From positions 8,494,001 to 8,558,000 of the forward strand of contig NZ_CP107960.1 of NCBI RefSeq assembly GCF_036077095.1: a DNA stretch of 64,000 nt, given 5' to 3'. The notes under the pieces are model-generated. The model saw nothing but the letters and a program-made list of their open reading frames with translations, had not been told where the DNA came from and did no database searches. Origin of the DNA: Streptomyces sp. NBC_00376 (lineage in GTDB: Bacteria > Actinomycetota > Actinomycetes > Streptomycetales > Streptomycetaceae). Made by a program: the position numbers and the translations under genes. Positions 55,325-63,808 of this stretch are shown piece after piece (position 1 is the stretch's first letter; each line of letters starts with the position of its first letter).

Positions 55325-55580
55325 AACCAGAGCGCCGTCCCGTCAAGGCACTCTCCCCGCGGCACGTGGAGCGGTACGTGGCGGGCAAGGCCAAGCATCC
55401 CCGCAAGGACCTCGCCGCGCTCCTGGAGCGCGAGGTGAAGAAGCAGTGGCAGCCGCAGTTCCAGGCCAAGGCCCGGAAGAGGGCGACGACGACCGGCGGC
55501 ATCGTCATCGACACCCGCGCCCGCCTCGGCGGCACCGCGCCAATCGGGTCCACGGACCAGGACCGCATCCGGCACCGAGC
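55325..55580 (+). pseudogene. Tpg-like telomere terminal protein, fragment
   Basis: The plus frame reads ERRPVKALSPRHVERYVAGK, AKHPRKDLAALLEREVKKQW, QPQFQAKARKRATTTGGIVI and DTRARLGGTAPIGSTDQDRI RH. This matches the N-terminal DNA-binding half of Tpg, the protein attached to the 5' ends of linear Streptomyces chromosomes and plasmids. The expected continuation (LTVxLPPxYAxxLF...) is absent, and the first few dozen residues with the start codon are not evident. The other telomere gene, tap, is not seen. The identification is from family memory but the match is close. Confidence 0.75.
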
Positions 55581-55813
55581 TGCAAGAACCACCACTAGCC
55601 AAGATCAAAGCGCTGATAGCTTCAGCGCGGTGGTGAAGCGATTCTGAGAAGTGCTCCGACCCGCAAGTCACAGCGGACGGTTCGGTGCCTGGGCTCCTCC
55701 CTCCTTCGGGCGAGTTCTTCCGGCTCCCTGGAGGGTGAAGGCCTCACCATGGAACCAATGGTCCGCGTGGTGCCCGGGCCAAGCGCAAGCCCCTGCGACG
55801 AAGGACGTACCAC

Positions 55814-56473
55814 ATGACCACGGAGGCCCGGCCCGGCCCGCTGCGGGTGCTCGTCTTCGGCGCCGCACTGCGGGCCGATTCATCCAACGCCCGCCTCGCG
55901 TCGCTCGTGGCCCGGCTGATCTCCGACACCGGCGCCACCGTCGACCACGCTGCGATGCACGATTTCGGCATGCCTTTGTACGACGGTGACGCGGAGGCCG
56001 CCGAAGGGCTGCCGGACGGCGCTCTTTTGCTGCGTGACCGGATCGAACAGGCCGACGCCTTCGTCATTTCCTCCCCCGAGTACAACGCCTCCGTGCCGGG
56101 CCTGCTGAAGAACGCGATCGACTGGGTCTCGCGTGTGCGGCCGCAGCCGTTCAAGACCAAGCACGCGATGCTTGTCTCCGCCTCACCGTCCCTGGTCGGC
56201 GGCAACCGAGGGCTGTGGGCGCTGAGGGTCCCCCTGGAGCACCTCGGTACCCGTGTCTACCCGGACATGTTCAGCCTTGCCAACAGCTACCAGGCCTTCG
56301 CGGAGGACGGAACGCTGATCGACCCGGGGCTGCAGCAACGTCTGTCCGAAACCGTGGCCGGTTTCCTCAGCCTCGTCGAAGCCGATGTGCGTTATGTCTG
56401 TCTGGAGCGCCGGTGGTACGAATTCCTGGGCGACCGTACCGAGGCGTCCATCACCCAACGGGCCGAGGAATGA
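55814..56473 (+). CDS. NADPH-dependent FMN reductase
   Basis: A 219-residue flavodoxin-fold protein from ATG 55814 after GAAGGACG. LRVLVFGAALRADSSNARLA is the phosphate-binding start, and SSPEYNASVPGLLKNAIDWV is the family signature. The C-terminal helix LEHLGTRVYPDMF is normal. It reduces FMN or quinone-like substrates with NADPH. It appears intact and monocistronic. Confidence 0.93.
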   Translation: MTTEARPGPLRVLVFGAALRADSSNARLASLVARLISDTGATVDHAAMHDFGMPLYDGDAEAAEGLPDGALLLRDRIEQADAFVISSPEYNASVPGLLKNAIDWVSRVRPQPFKTKHAMLVSASPSLVGGNRGLWALRVPLEHLGTRVYPDMFSLANSYQAFAEDGTLIDPGLQQRLSETVAGFLSLVEADVRYVCLERRWYEFLGDRTEASITQRAEE

Positions 56474-57071
56474 GTCCGGCCGAGGGGCCGGCGCCTGGTG
56501 TCAGCTGATATTCCGCCGGGCCGGGGTGTCCAGGCGCACCCGGATTAGTCCGGCGAACTGCTGACCGGAGCCGATGGCGAAGGCGGAGGCGCAGAAGAAG
56601 CAGCCCGCCCTCCTCCGCTACCGCGACGAACGCCAGCAACTCCATGCCCCCATGCCACCACGCCGTCCGCAGCGCGTCACACCCCGTCCAGCGCCGAGGG
56701 CCCGGCGAACGGGATGGGGGCGACGGCGGTACTGCGGCGAAATCCCGCGCCGCTGTCGGTGCTGTGTCGGCACGGTTTCCTGCAGTCAATGGATGACCTG
56801 CCCATCGCACAAGCGCGCGCCGCTGAGCAGAAAGAGTTCGCCTGCCCGGTGCGAAGTCCTGGTGAGGGTGTGGTGGGTGAGTCCGGACCTGAGGTGCGAT
56901 CCGCCTCATGACGACTCGTGATCGGCCATCCGCTCACGCATCGCTCACACAGAAGGGCCTGATGACCAGTTGGAAACTCAGGGGTGTGAGTTCGCGATCG
57001 AGTCAGGAAGCCGGTGTCGTCGCGATCAGAATGGCGTCCCGGCCGGCCGTGATCGTCACGCAGTCGCCAAT
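56474..57071. other. Gap with at most a trace of a regulator
   Basis: No supported gene. The minus strand near 56640 reads MELLAFVAVAEEGG, which recalls the start of LysR-type regulators, but the next residues do not fit. The plus strand offers only short frames. Confidence 0.4.
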
Positions 57072-57743
57072 CTACCCCTCGACGAACGTGACGGTCTCAT
57101 CGAGCGGCGCCCGGCCCGTACGGGTGTAACCCACCGTGGCGTCCTCGAACCCGATTGACATGCCGCAGAAGAGTATGAGTTCGTCCGGTGGTGACAGGAT
57201 CTCCGCGACAGTCTTGCGATACACCGACCACGCCATCTGCGGGCAACTGTGCAGCCCTTCGGCGCGCAGCAGCAGCATGACGGTCTGCAGATACATGCCG
57301 ACGTCGGACCATTGAGGCCGGCCCATGTCGCGGTCGATGTAGCAGAACAGTGCGGCGGGCGCGCCGAAACAGTCCCAGTTCGCGGCAGCAGCCCTCTGGC
57401 GCGCCTCCCAGTCCACGCGCCCAATACCAAGTGCGCTGTAGCGCTCATGGCCGAAGGTAGATCGGCGCTCATGGTACGGAGACTTCAGTGCGGGCGGGTA
57501 CATCTCGTACTCCCGCTCGTCCCAGGGGTCGGCTGCCGCCACACGCTCACCGGCGCGCCTCTTGAGCTCGGCCAGCGGCCTACCGGTCACCACGTAGGCG
57601 CACCACGGCTGGACGTTCGATCCGGACGGGGCCCAAGCCGCGGCGGACAGGACCCGCTCCAGCACCTGCCTCGTAACGGGCTGGTCGCTGAACCCGCGCA
57701 CCGCCCGTCGGCTCGTGACCGCCTCATAGACATCCAAGATCAT
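57072..57743 (-). CDS. Nitroreductase-family protein
   Basis: A 223-residue FMN enzyme from ATG 57743, four bases after GGGAGG. SRRAVRGFSDQPVTRQVLER, APSGSNVQPWCAYVV and SVYRKTVAEILSPPDELILF, then CGMSIGFEDATVGYTRTGRA, match the nitroreductase fold with the FMN-binding RxxR start and the S-G-x-N-x-Q-P loop. Such enzymes reduce nitro groups, quinones or enones with NAD(P)H. It converges from the opposite strand on the FMN reductase gene. Confidence 0.93.
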   Translation of the reverse strand: MILDVYEAVTSRRAVRGFSDQPVTRQVLERVLSAAAWAPSGSNVQPWCAYVVTGRPLAELKRRAGERVAAADPWDEREYEMYPPALKSPYHERRSTFGHERYSALGIGRVDWEARQRAAAANWDCFGAPAALFCYIDRDMGRPQWSDVGMYLQTVMLLLRAEGLHSCPQMAWSVYRKTVAEILSPPDELILFCGMSIGFEDATVGYTRTGRAPLDETVTFVEG

Positions 57744-58037
57744 CTGCCTCCCTCATCTGCTTCACCTGTCCACTCAGTGACAATCCGGACCGCCCGGCTC
57801 ACCGGCACCGGCGCATCCAGCACCATGCGGGTGGTGGACCGTCGCGACGTCCACTGGCCCGTCCCACCCCGAGAGCCGCGGCCCGTCTATCCCGGGATCG
57901 AAGGGCTGTATGTGAGTCCCGCCTGACGTGGGATCGGGGGACCGTAGCCGGATTCCCATCCGGCTCAAGGCGCGACACCCTGCGCGTGCGACGGAAAGAC
58001 TGCCGGGCTGGGACAGGACACGCGGGAGGCGGGGATG

Positions 58038-58766
58038 TCAGGAGAGCCAGTCGGTGTAGCGGGTGGGGGCGAGGTGGGCGTTCTTGTCGGTGAGGACGTC
58101 GCCCTTGACGGCGGCGAACATGCCGGCGGTGGGGTCGGTGACGACGGTGCGGTCGTCGCCCTTGTGGGAGAGGGTGATCCGGCCCAGCTCGTCCAGGCTG
58201 AAGATCTCGGGGCCGGCGATGTTGCGGATGCCGTTCAGCGGGGCGCCCGCGGCGACCTCCGCCACCGCGCCGGCCACGTCCTTGGACGCGATCGGCTGGA
58301 TCGGAGTGGCGGGCAGCCGGACGGTGTCGCCGTCGGTGGTCCAGGACAGGACGGCGTCCATGAACTCCATGAACTGAGTGGCCCGGACGATCGAGTAGGG
58401 GATCGGCCCGGCCGCGAGGATGTTCTCCTGGAGCGTCTTGGCGCGGTAGTAGTCCAGCTCCGGGACCTGGTCCGTGCCGACGATCGAGAGGATGACGAAG
58501 TGGCCGACGCCGCCCTTCTGGGCCGCGGCCAGAAGGTTGTCCATCGAGGTCCGGAAGAAGGCCGGGGACGCTTCGTCGAAGGTCGGGGAGTTCGTCAGAT
58601 TGACGACGACGCCGGCCCCCGCCACCGCCTCGTCCAGTCCCTGGCCGCTGATGACGTCCACTCCGGTGGACTGCGAGTGAGGTACCGCCTCGTGTCCGGC
58701 GGCGTTCAGATCCTTGACGACCTGCGCCCCGATCAGCCCGGTACCGCCGATGACTGCGAACTTCAT
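58038..58766 (-). CDS. NmrA-like NAD(P)-binding atypical SDR
   Basis: A 242-residue protein from ATG 58766 after GAAAGG. The nucleotide-binding loop is VIGGTGLIGAQV; HFVILSIVGTDQVPELDYYR with K in AKTLQE is the region of the atypical active site; PYSIVRATQFMEFMDAVLSW follows. It resembles NmrA/quinone-reductase-2-like proteins that bind NADP and sense redox state or reduce small molecules. The sequence looks complete. Confidence 0.9.
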   Translation of the reverse strand: MKFAVIGGTGLIGAQVVKDLNAAGHEAVPHSQSTGVDVISGQGLDEAVAGAGVVVNLTNSPTFDEASPAFFRTSMDNLLAAAQKGGVGHFVILSIVGTDQVPELDYYRAKTLQENILAAGPIPYSIVRATQFMEFMDAVLSWTTDGDTVRLPATPIQPIASKDVAGAVAEVAAGAPLNGIRNIAGPEIFSLDELGRITLSHKGDDRTVVTDPTAGMFAAVKGDVLTDKNAHLAPTRYTDWLS

Positions 58767-58948
58767 GGCATGCCTTTCGTTGGGATTACGTGCGCAATAT
58801 GGCATATGAACCGCTATATGGGTCCGGCATGAAACAGCGAGTAGTGCTCATGACCTGTGGATCGACCTCGGAGCGGACGCGAAGGGCATACCTTCCCGAA
58901 TGATCGACTTCTGGTCATCGAGTAGGCCGACATTGCACCGTCGGACGG

Positions 58949-59960
58949 GTGACCGACAAGCGCATCGACGAGACGACCGGCGAGCGCAAGCGGTTCTCCT
59001 CGGCGATCCTGCCGCCCTGGTGCCGCAAGTCCCCGGAGATCAGCGAGGTGCTGCCTCTGCTCTATCTGCATGGCCTGTCCTCCGGGGACTTCGTGCCCGC
59101 ACTCGAGCAGTCCCTCGGCTCGGCGGTCGGCCTGTCCCCGGCCGCCATCGCCCGGCTTACCCCGCAGTGGCAGGCTGACCACGTTGCGTTCAGCGGGTGC
59201 GACCTGTCGGGCAGCGACTACGTATACGTCTGGGCCGACGGCATCCACCTGCGCATACGCCTGCGCGAGGCGAAGTCATGCGTGCTCGTGTTGATGGGCG
59301 TGCGTGCGGACGGCGCCAAGGAGCTGATCGCTATGAGTGACGGCTGCCGTGAATCAGCCGACTCCTGGGCGGATCTGCTGCGCGACTGTGCTCGGCGTGG
59401 GATGCGTGCGCCCGTCTTCGCAGTCGGTGATGGGGCGCTCGGCTTCTGGAAGGCCCTGGCCGAGGTGTTCCCTGAGTCCCGGCACCAGAGGTGCTGGGTT
59501 CACAAGATCGCCAACGTTGCGAACGCTCTGCCGAATTCCGCTCGGCCCGGCGCGATGAAGGCCCTGCGGGAGATCTGCAACGCCGAAGACCGCGAGCATG
59601 GGCTGAATGCCGTCGCCGCGTTCGCCAAGACCTATGGGGCGAATTTCCCCAAGGCCGTCAAGAAGATCACCGACGCCACGGACGAGCTGCTCGCGTCCTA
59701 CGACTTTCCCGCCGAGCACTGGATCCACCTACGCACCACGAATCCCATCGAGTCCACCTTCGCCACGGTCAGGCTCCGCACGAAGTCACCCGGGGCGCCG
59801 GCAGTGCGGCCGCCGAACTCGCCATGGTCTTCAATCTCGTCGAGTCCGCCCAGCAGCGGTGACGGGCCCTGAGTGCACCCCACGTCGTTGCCCTCGTGCG
59901 CGCCGGGGCCCGATTTGAACGCGGAGTCCTGGTCGAGAGCACCGAATCTCTGGCTGCCCG
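58949..59960 (+). pseudogene. IS256-family transposase, truncated, frameshifted and nonsense-mutated
   Basis: From the GTG at 58949: VLPLLYLHGLSSGDFVPALE, YVYVWADGIHLRIRLRE (first Asp), PVFAVGDGALGFWKALAEVF (second Asp), HLRTTNPIESTFATVRLRTK (Glu). About 100 N-terminal residues are missing. At about 59785 a G is lost and the frame moves to TRGAGSAAAELAMVFNLVES, AQQR, followed by a TGA where Trp is expected, then ALSAPHVVALVRAGARFERG. Three lesions make it inactive. Confidence 0.88.
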
Positions 59961-60050
59961 AGGAGGACGACCCCGATGCCCCCGGACGCGCGGCCTGTGG
60001 CGGGCCTGGTCACCGCAGGGATGTCAGTGGCATGAGGTTGACTGTCGGCC

Positions 60051-60512
60051 GTGGGAACCAATGCATTCGTCAACAGCGTCTGGCGCCTAATCAACAGGAA
60101 TCCCCCTAATCTGAATGAACCCATCATCCTGGAGGCCCCGCCGGGCACGAATCTGCGTGAACTCGTCGCGGAATTCGGCCGCTGGGCGGGGCAGCACCGG
60201 AACTTGGCAGCGGGCGGGTTCGTCGATCCGTCGCTCAGCGAACGCACCGGCTTGCCGCTGGTCGAGCCCTTCGGGGCTGGGGAATTGCTGGAGATGCGAG
60301 GCTGGGGCTACCGGAACCGCTGGGTCGGGTGTGGCATGGTCGCGTCCCCCGACGGCCCACGGGCTGTTGTCGTGATCAGCCACCGCGAGGACCCGGTGGC
60401 TGCCGGTTTCCCGCAAGGCGCGTCCTGGGCCGAGAAGTTGCGCATCGTCACCGGCTGGGAACCGATACCCAAGCCGCGCGTGGACTGGCCCGCCATCGAG
60501 GCCGACCTCGGC
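60051..60512 (+). pseudogene. SUKH-type protein, truncated at the start of its SUKH domain
   Basis: From GTG 60051: FVNSVWRLINRNPPNLNEPI, LVAEFGRWAGQHRNLAAGGF, GWGYRNRWVGCGMVASPDGP and KLRIVTGWEPIPKPRVDWPA, IEADLGP. The last part is the typical opening of a SUKH domain in Streptomyces (DWxAIEADLG, normally followed by LPxDYK). Instead the frame runs into a contractile-sheath fragment at about 60512. The N-terminal half looks coding but is unfamiliar. Confidence 0.45.
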
Positions 60513-61181
60513 CCAGGTGGATGCCTTCGTCGACACCCTCGACTCGCGCGACTCCGACGCCGCCGCCTTCACCACCCTGTACTACCCGTGGATCGCGGTC
60601 CCGGGCATCGGCGCCGTCGAGCGCACCGTGCCGCCGTGCGGCCACGTGGCGGGCGTCTGGGCCCGCACCGACGCCGAACGAGGCGTCTTCAAGCCCCCGC
60701 CAACCAGAACCTCCGCGGCGCATCGAAGATCGAAACCCTCCTCACGGACGACCAGCACGGCGAACTGAACGCGAAGGGCGTCAACTGCCTGCGGGACTTC
60801 CAGGACAGGGGCCTGCTCATGTGGGGCGCCCGGACCAGGGCGACCACCCGCGACTTAAACGTCCGCCGCCTGGTCTCCTGCCTCTCCGACTCCATCCGCC
60901 AGTCCTAGACATGGGCGGTGTTCGAGCCCAACGACGAGCGGCTGTCGGCGTCGCTGCGGCACTCCGTCACCTCGTTCCTCACCGACCAGTGGCGACAGGG
61001 CGCCCTCGTGGGACGCACACCGGACGAGGCGTTCTACGTGATCTGCGACGCCACCGACAACAATGCCGAGACCAACGACGGCAAGGTCGTCTGCGACATC
61101 GGCGTCGCACCCGTGCGCCCTGCCGAGTTCGTCCACTTCACCATCACCCGGATCGTCGGCCAGAGCGGCAAGACCACCTGA
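60508..61181 (+). pseudogene. Contractile injection system tail-sheath, C-terminal remnant
   Basis: The frame AQVDAFVDTLDSRDSDAAAF, TTLYYPWIAVPGIG, CGHVAGVWARTDAERGVFKP changes at about 60715 to SKIETLLTDDQHGELNAKGV, NCLRDFQDRGLLMWGARTRA and VRRLVSCLSDSIRQS. It hits TAG at 60906-60908 and goes on in frame as TWAVFEPNDERLSASLRHSV, TSFLTDQWRQGALVGRTPDE, AFYVICDATDNN and PVRPAEFVHFTITRIVGQS. This is the conserved C-terminal half of sheath proteins of phage tail-like systems; close relatives occur in Streptomyces extracellular injection systems. The 5' half is missing. Confidence 0.8.
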
Positions 61182-61189
61182 CGGCCCAA

Positions 61190-61219
61190 CTGTCTGCCCC
61201 GCCCCGGCGGGGCAGACAG
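61190..61219 (+). terminator. Hairpin after the sheath remnant
   Basis: CTGTCTGCCCCG (61190-61201) and its perfect complement (61208-61219) form a 12-bp stem with a six-base loop, nine bases after the sheath stop codon. Confidence 0.8.
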
Positions 61220-61549
61220 CATCCTCGCCGGCTGAGCCGAGTGATCAACAAGGCAGCCGATCGTGGGTCCTGTCCGGCGAAGCAGACGACCCGAGAGACA
61301 CGTCCGTGCACCACACCTGTTGCGCCCGCCATGGTCGTTGTGACCGCCTCTGGTCTGCGCGAAATCGAACCAAACGCTCTCGGCGCCCTGGAGAAACGTT
61401 GGCGACTTTGACGCTTCGGGTGCCGACGTCGAACGGGACTGGGCGGCCCGAAGACCGTGATGGCCTTCGACGACGTGGCCGGAGATGTCCCTTGTTGCCG
61501 AGGCCGGTGGCCGGCCATCCGGCGGTCGAGAAGTTGGCGCTGTTGCCGC

Positions 61550-61700
61550 GGGCTGCCCGCACCTGGCCCGACCGGGCCACCGCCCGTGCCGAGGCCCTCA
61601 CCTTCATCGAGACCTTCTGCAACCGCCGCCTACGCAAACACAAGACCTTCGGCTACCTCACCCCTGCCGAGACCATGCGGCATCAACACACCCTCGCGGC
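61550..61700 (+). pseudogene. IS3-family orfB, C-terminal remnant
   Basis: The plus frame reads AARTWPDRATARAEALTFIE, TFCNRRLRKHKTFGYLTPAE, TMRHQHTLAA. It is the conserved end of IS3 orfB proteins, where N-R-R-R-x-H-x-x-x-G-Y-x-T-P is usual. The stretch between 61220 and 61550 shows frames with a transposase flavour but nothing I can assign. Confidence 0.65.
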
Positions 61701-61901
61701 ACAACCATCGAATGTTCAAGGGCACGGCGAAACTTCACAAGCAAGATGCACCGACGACCTGTACGAACATGACCGAGGCCGAGGCGGTCCAGACGCCTGA
61801 GCCGCAGTCGACGACGCTGGCGGACGACCAGCTGATCCATGAGTTGTAGGGACGGGCCCAGGCCGGGGCCTGCAGTTGACGGGCGCGGACGGTCCGCTGG
61901 C

Positions 61902-63461
61902 TTACCGGGTCAGGTGGGCGCCGTTCATGAGGCGGGGGACCCGCAGGGGGTTGTCGTCGCGGAGTTCGGGGGGCAGGAAGGGCTCGGGAAAGGACTGGTA
62001 GCAGACCGGGCGTAGCCAGCGCTCGATGGCGAGGGTGCCGACGCTCGTCGTTCCGGGTGAACTCGTCGCGGGCCACGGCCCCCCGTGCACCATCGCGTGG
62101 CAGACCTCGACCCCGGTGGGCCAGCTGCCCCACAGGATGCGGCCCGCCCGCTCCTCCAGCACGGGCAGCAGTCGCAGCGCCGTGGCCAGGTCGGCGTCAG
62201 TTGCCTGCAGGGTGGCCGTCAGTTGGCCCTCCAGATTCTCCAGCAGGGAGAGGAGTTCTTCCGTCCCGGACCAGCGCACGATGAGCCCCGCGGAGCCGAA
62301 GACCTCGCCGGTGAGATCCTCGTGCGCGGTGTACGTGGCCGCGTCGCATTCGAGGACCACGGGGGCGGGCGCGTACGGACCGTCCCCGGCTGTGCCCCGG
62401 GCCACCTCCCGCACCCCTTCGACAGCCGCCCACCGCTGCACCCCCTCCGTGTACGCCCGGGCGATTCCCGGGGTGAGCATGACCTGGCCCTCCGAACTCG
62501 CCACGGCCTGAGTCACGGTGGAGAGGAAAGCGTCGCCCGTCGGCCCGGCCGGCAGCAGCAGGAGGCCGGGGTTCGTGCAGAACTGCCCCGCGCCGTTGGT
62601 CAGCGACGCCACGTATCCCTCGGCCGCCGGTCCCGGCTCGGCGAGGGCCCCGTCGAGCACGATCACGGGATTGACTGCGGACATCTCGGCGTGGACCGGG
62701 ACGGGCGACGGGCGGGACTGCGCGGCGGCGATCAGCGCCAGCCCGCCGGCCCGGGAGCCGGTGAAGCCCACGGCAGCGATCCGTGGATCACCGACCAGGG
62801 CGAGACCGGCCTCGTTGCCGCGGCCCACCAGTAGCGAGAACACACCGGCCGGCACGCCTGTGCGCGCGGCGGCCGTCGTGACGGCGCGGGCCACCGCCTC
62901 GCTGGTGCCCGGGTGGGACGGGTGTGCCTTGGCCACCACGGGGCAGCCGGCGGCCAGTGCGGACACGGTGTCTCCGCCCGCGACCGAGAACGCCAGCGGG
63001 AAGTTGCTCGCGCCGAACACCGCTACCGGACCGACGGGAATCCGGCGCAGCCGTACATCCGTTCGCGAGGCCCCGGTGTCGATCCGGGCACCGAGCGCGG
63101 TTCCACTTCTGACCAGATCGGCGAACAGGCGCAGTTGCCCGCAGGTCCGCCCCCGTTCACCGGCCAGCCGGACCGAAGAGAGCCCGGTCTCGTGGGCCGC
63201 AAGTTCCAGAAGGGCGTCGCCGAGCGCTTCGATCTCCTCCGCGCAGGCGTCGAGGAAGCTCGCCCGGCGCTCCATCGGCAGGGCGCGGAAGGCGCGGGCG
63301 TCAGCCTCGGCGAGCCGGGCTGCCTCGGCGATCTGCTCCGCCGACGCGTCCCGGAGCGGAGGGCCGATCGGCTCGCCGGTCGCGGCGGCGATCGCGTGCC
63401 AGGCGGCCCCCGTACCGGGGGCGTCACGGCCGGCCAGGATCGAGTGTCCGGTCAGGTTCAC
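61902..63461 (-). CDS. Aldehyde dehydrogenase, alpha-ketoglutarate-semialdehyde type
   Basis: A 519-residue NADP-dependent aldehyde dehydrogenase from GTG 63461. Asn153 (ASNFP), general base Glu259 (HAEMSAVNP) and catalytic Cys295 (GQFCTNPG) are present, and VGFTGSRAGG binds the cofactor. The extended N-terminus (GRDAPGTGAAWHAI) and the end (YQSFPEPFLPPELRDDNPLR) are those of alpha-ketoglutaric semialdehyde dehydrogenases, which finish hydroxyproline and sugar-acid breakdown by making 2-oxoglutarate. The divergent FAD oxidoreductases fit a hydroxyproline pathway. Confidence 0.92.
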   Translation of the reverse strand: MNLTGHSILAGRDAPGTGAAWHAIAAATGEPIGPPLRDASAEQIAEAARLAEADARAFRALPMERRASFLDACAEEIEALGDALLELAAHETGLSSVRLAGERGRTCGQLRLFADLVRSGTALGARIDTGASRTDVRLRRIPVGPVAVFGASNFPLAFSVAGGDTVSALAAGCPVVAKAHPSHPGTSEAVARAVTTAAARTGVPAGVFSLLVGRGNEAGLALVGDPRIAAVGFTGSRAGGLALIAAAQSRPSPVPVHAEMSAVNPVIVLDGALAEPGPAAEGYVASLTNGAGQFCTNPGLLLLPAGPTGDAFLSTVTQAVASSEGQVMLTPGIARAYTEGVQRWAAVEGVREVARGTAGDGPYAPAPVVLECDAATYTAHEDLTGEVFGSAGLIVRWSGTEELLSLLENLEGQLTATLQATDADLATALRLLPVLEERAGRILWGSWPTGVEVCHAMVHGGPWPATSSPGTTSVGTLAIERWLRPVCYQSFPEPFLPPELRDDNPLRVPRLMNGAHLTR

Positions 63462-63604
63462 AACGATTCATCTCCCTGTGTGCACGGTGGGCAGCGCGCC
63501 GTCGTCGGGCGCCGGGCGAAGATCACCCGGTCGGCGGCGTTGCCTTCGGATCAGTCCGATGTATAGCCTAGTTGTAGCATGTGACATTGCACTGAGGGGT
63601 GGCT

Positions 63605-63808
63605 ATGAAAGTCGTTGTCGTGGGCGCGGGCATCGTGGGCGCTGCATGCGCGTTCCACGCCGCCGCGGCGGGCTTCGGCGTCACGGTTCTCGACCGGGGG
63701 CCCGTCGGCGCCGGCACGACCAGTCGGGGGGAGGGCAACGTAGTCCACTGCCTCGTGCAGGCCCGCACGGGCATGGCCATCACGACCGGGGAGGGCGACG
63801 ATGAGTGA
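63605..63808 (+). pseudogene. FAD-dependent amine oxidase (DAO type), reduced to its N-terminus
   Basis: ATG 63605 after GAGGGGTGG gives VVVVGAGIVGAACAFHAAAA, GFGVTVLDRGPVGAGTTSRG, EGNV, the dinucleotide-binding start of a glycine-oxidase or D-hydroxyproline-dehydrogenase-like enzyme. It normally runs about 380 residues, but here it turns after GEGNV into a 20-residue unrelated tail and stops at 63808. A large internal deletion is likely. The stop overlaps the next start (ATGA). Confidence 0.7.

Noticed and set aside
63540..63600. GntR-type operator before the oxidoreductase genes
   Set aside because: Only a vague TGT...ACA symmetry (around TGTAGCATGTGACA) is present. It is too imperfect to support a call.
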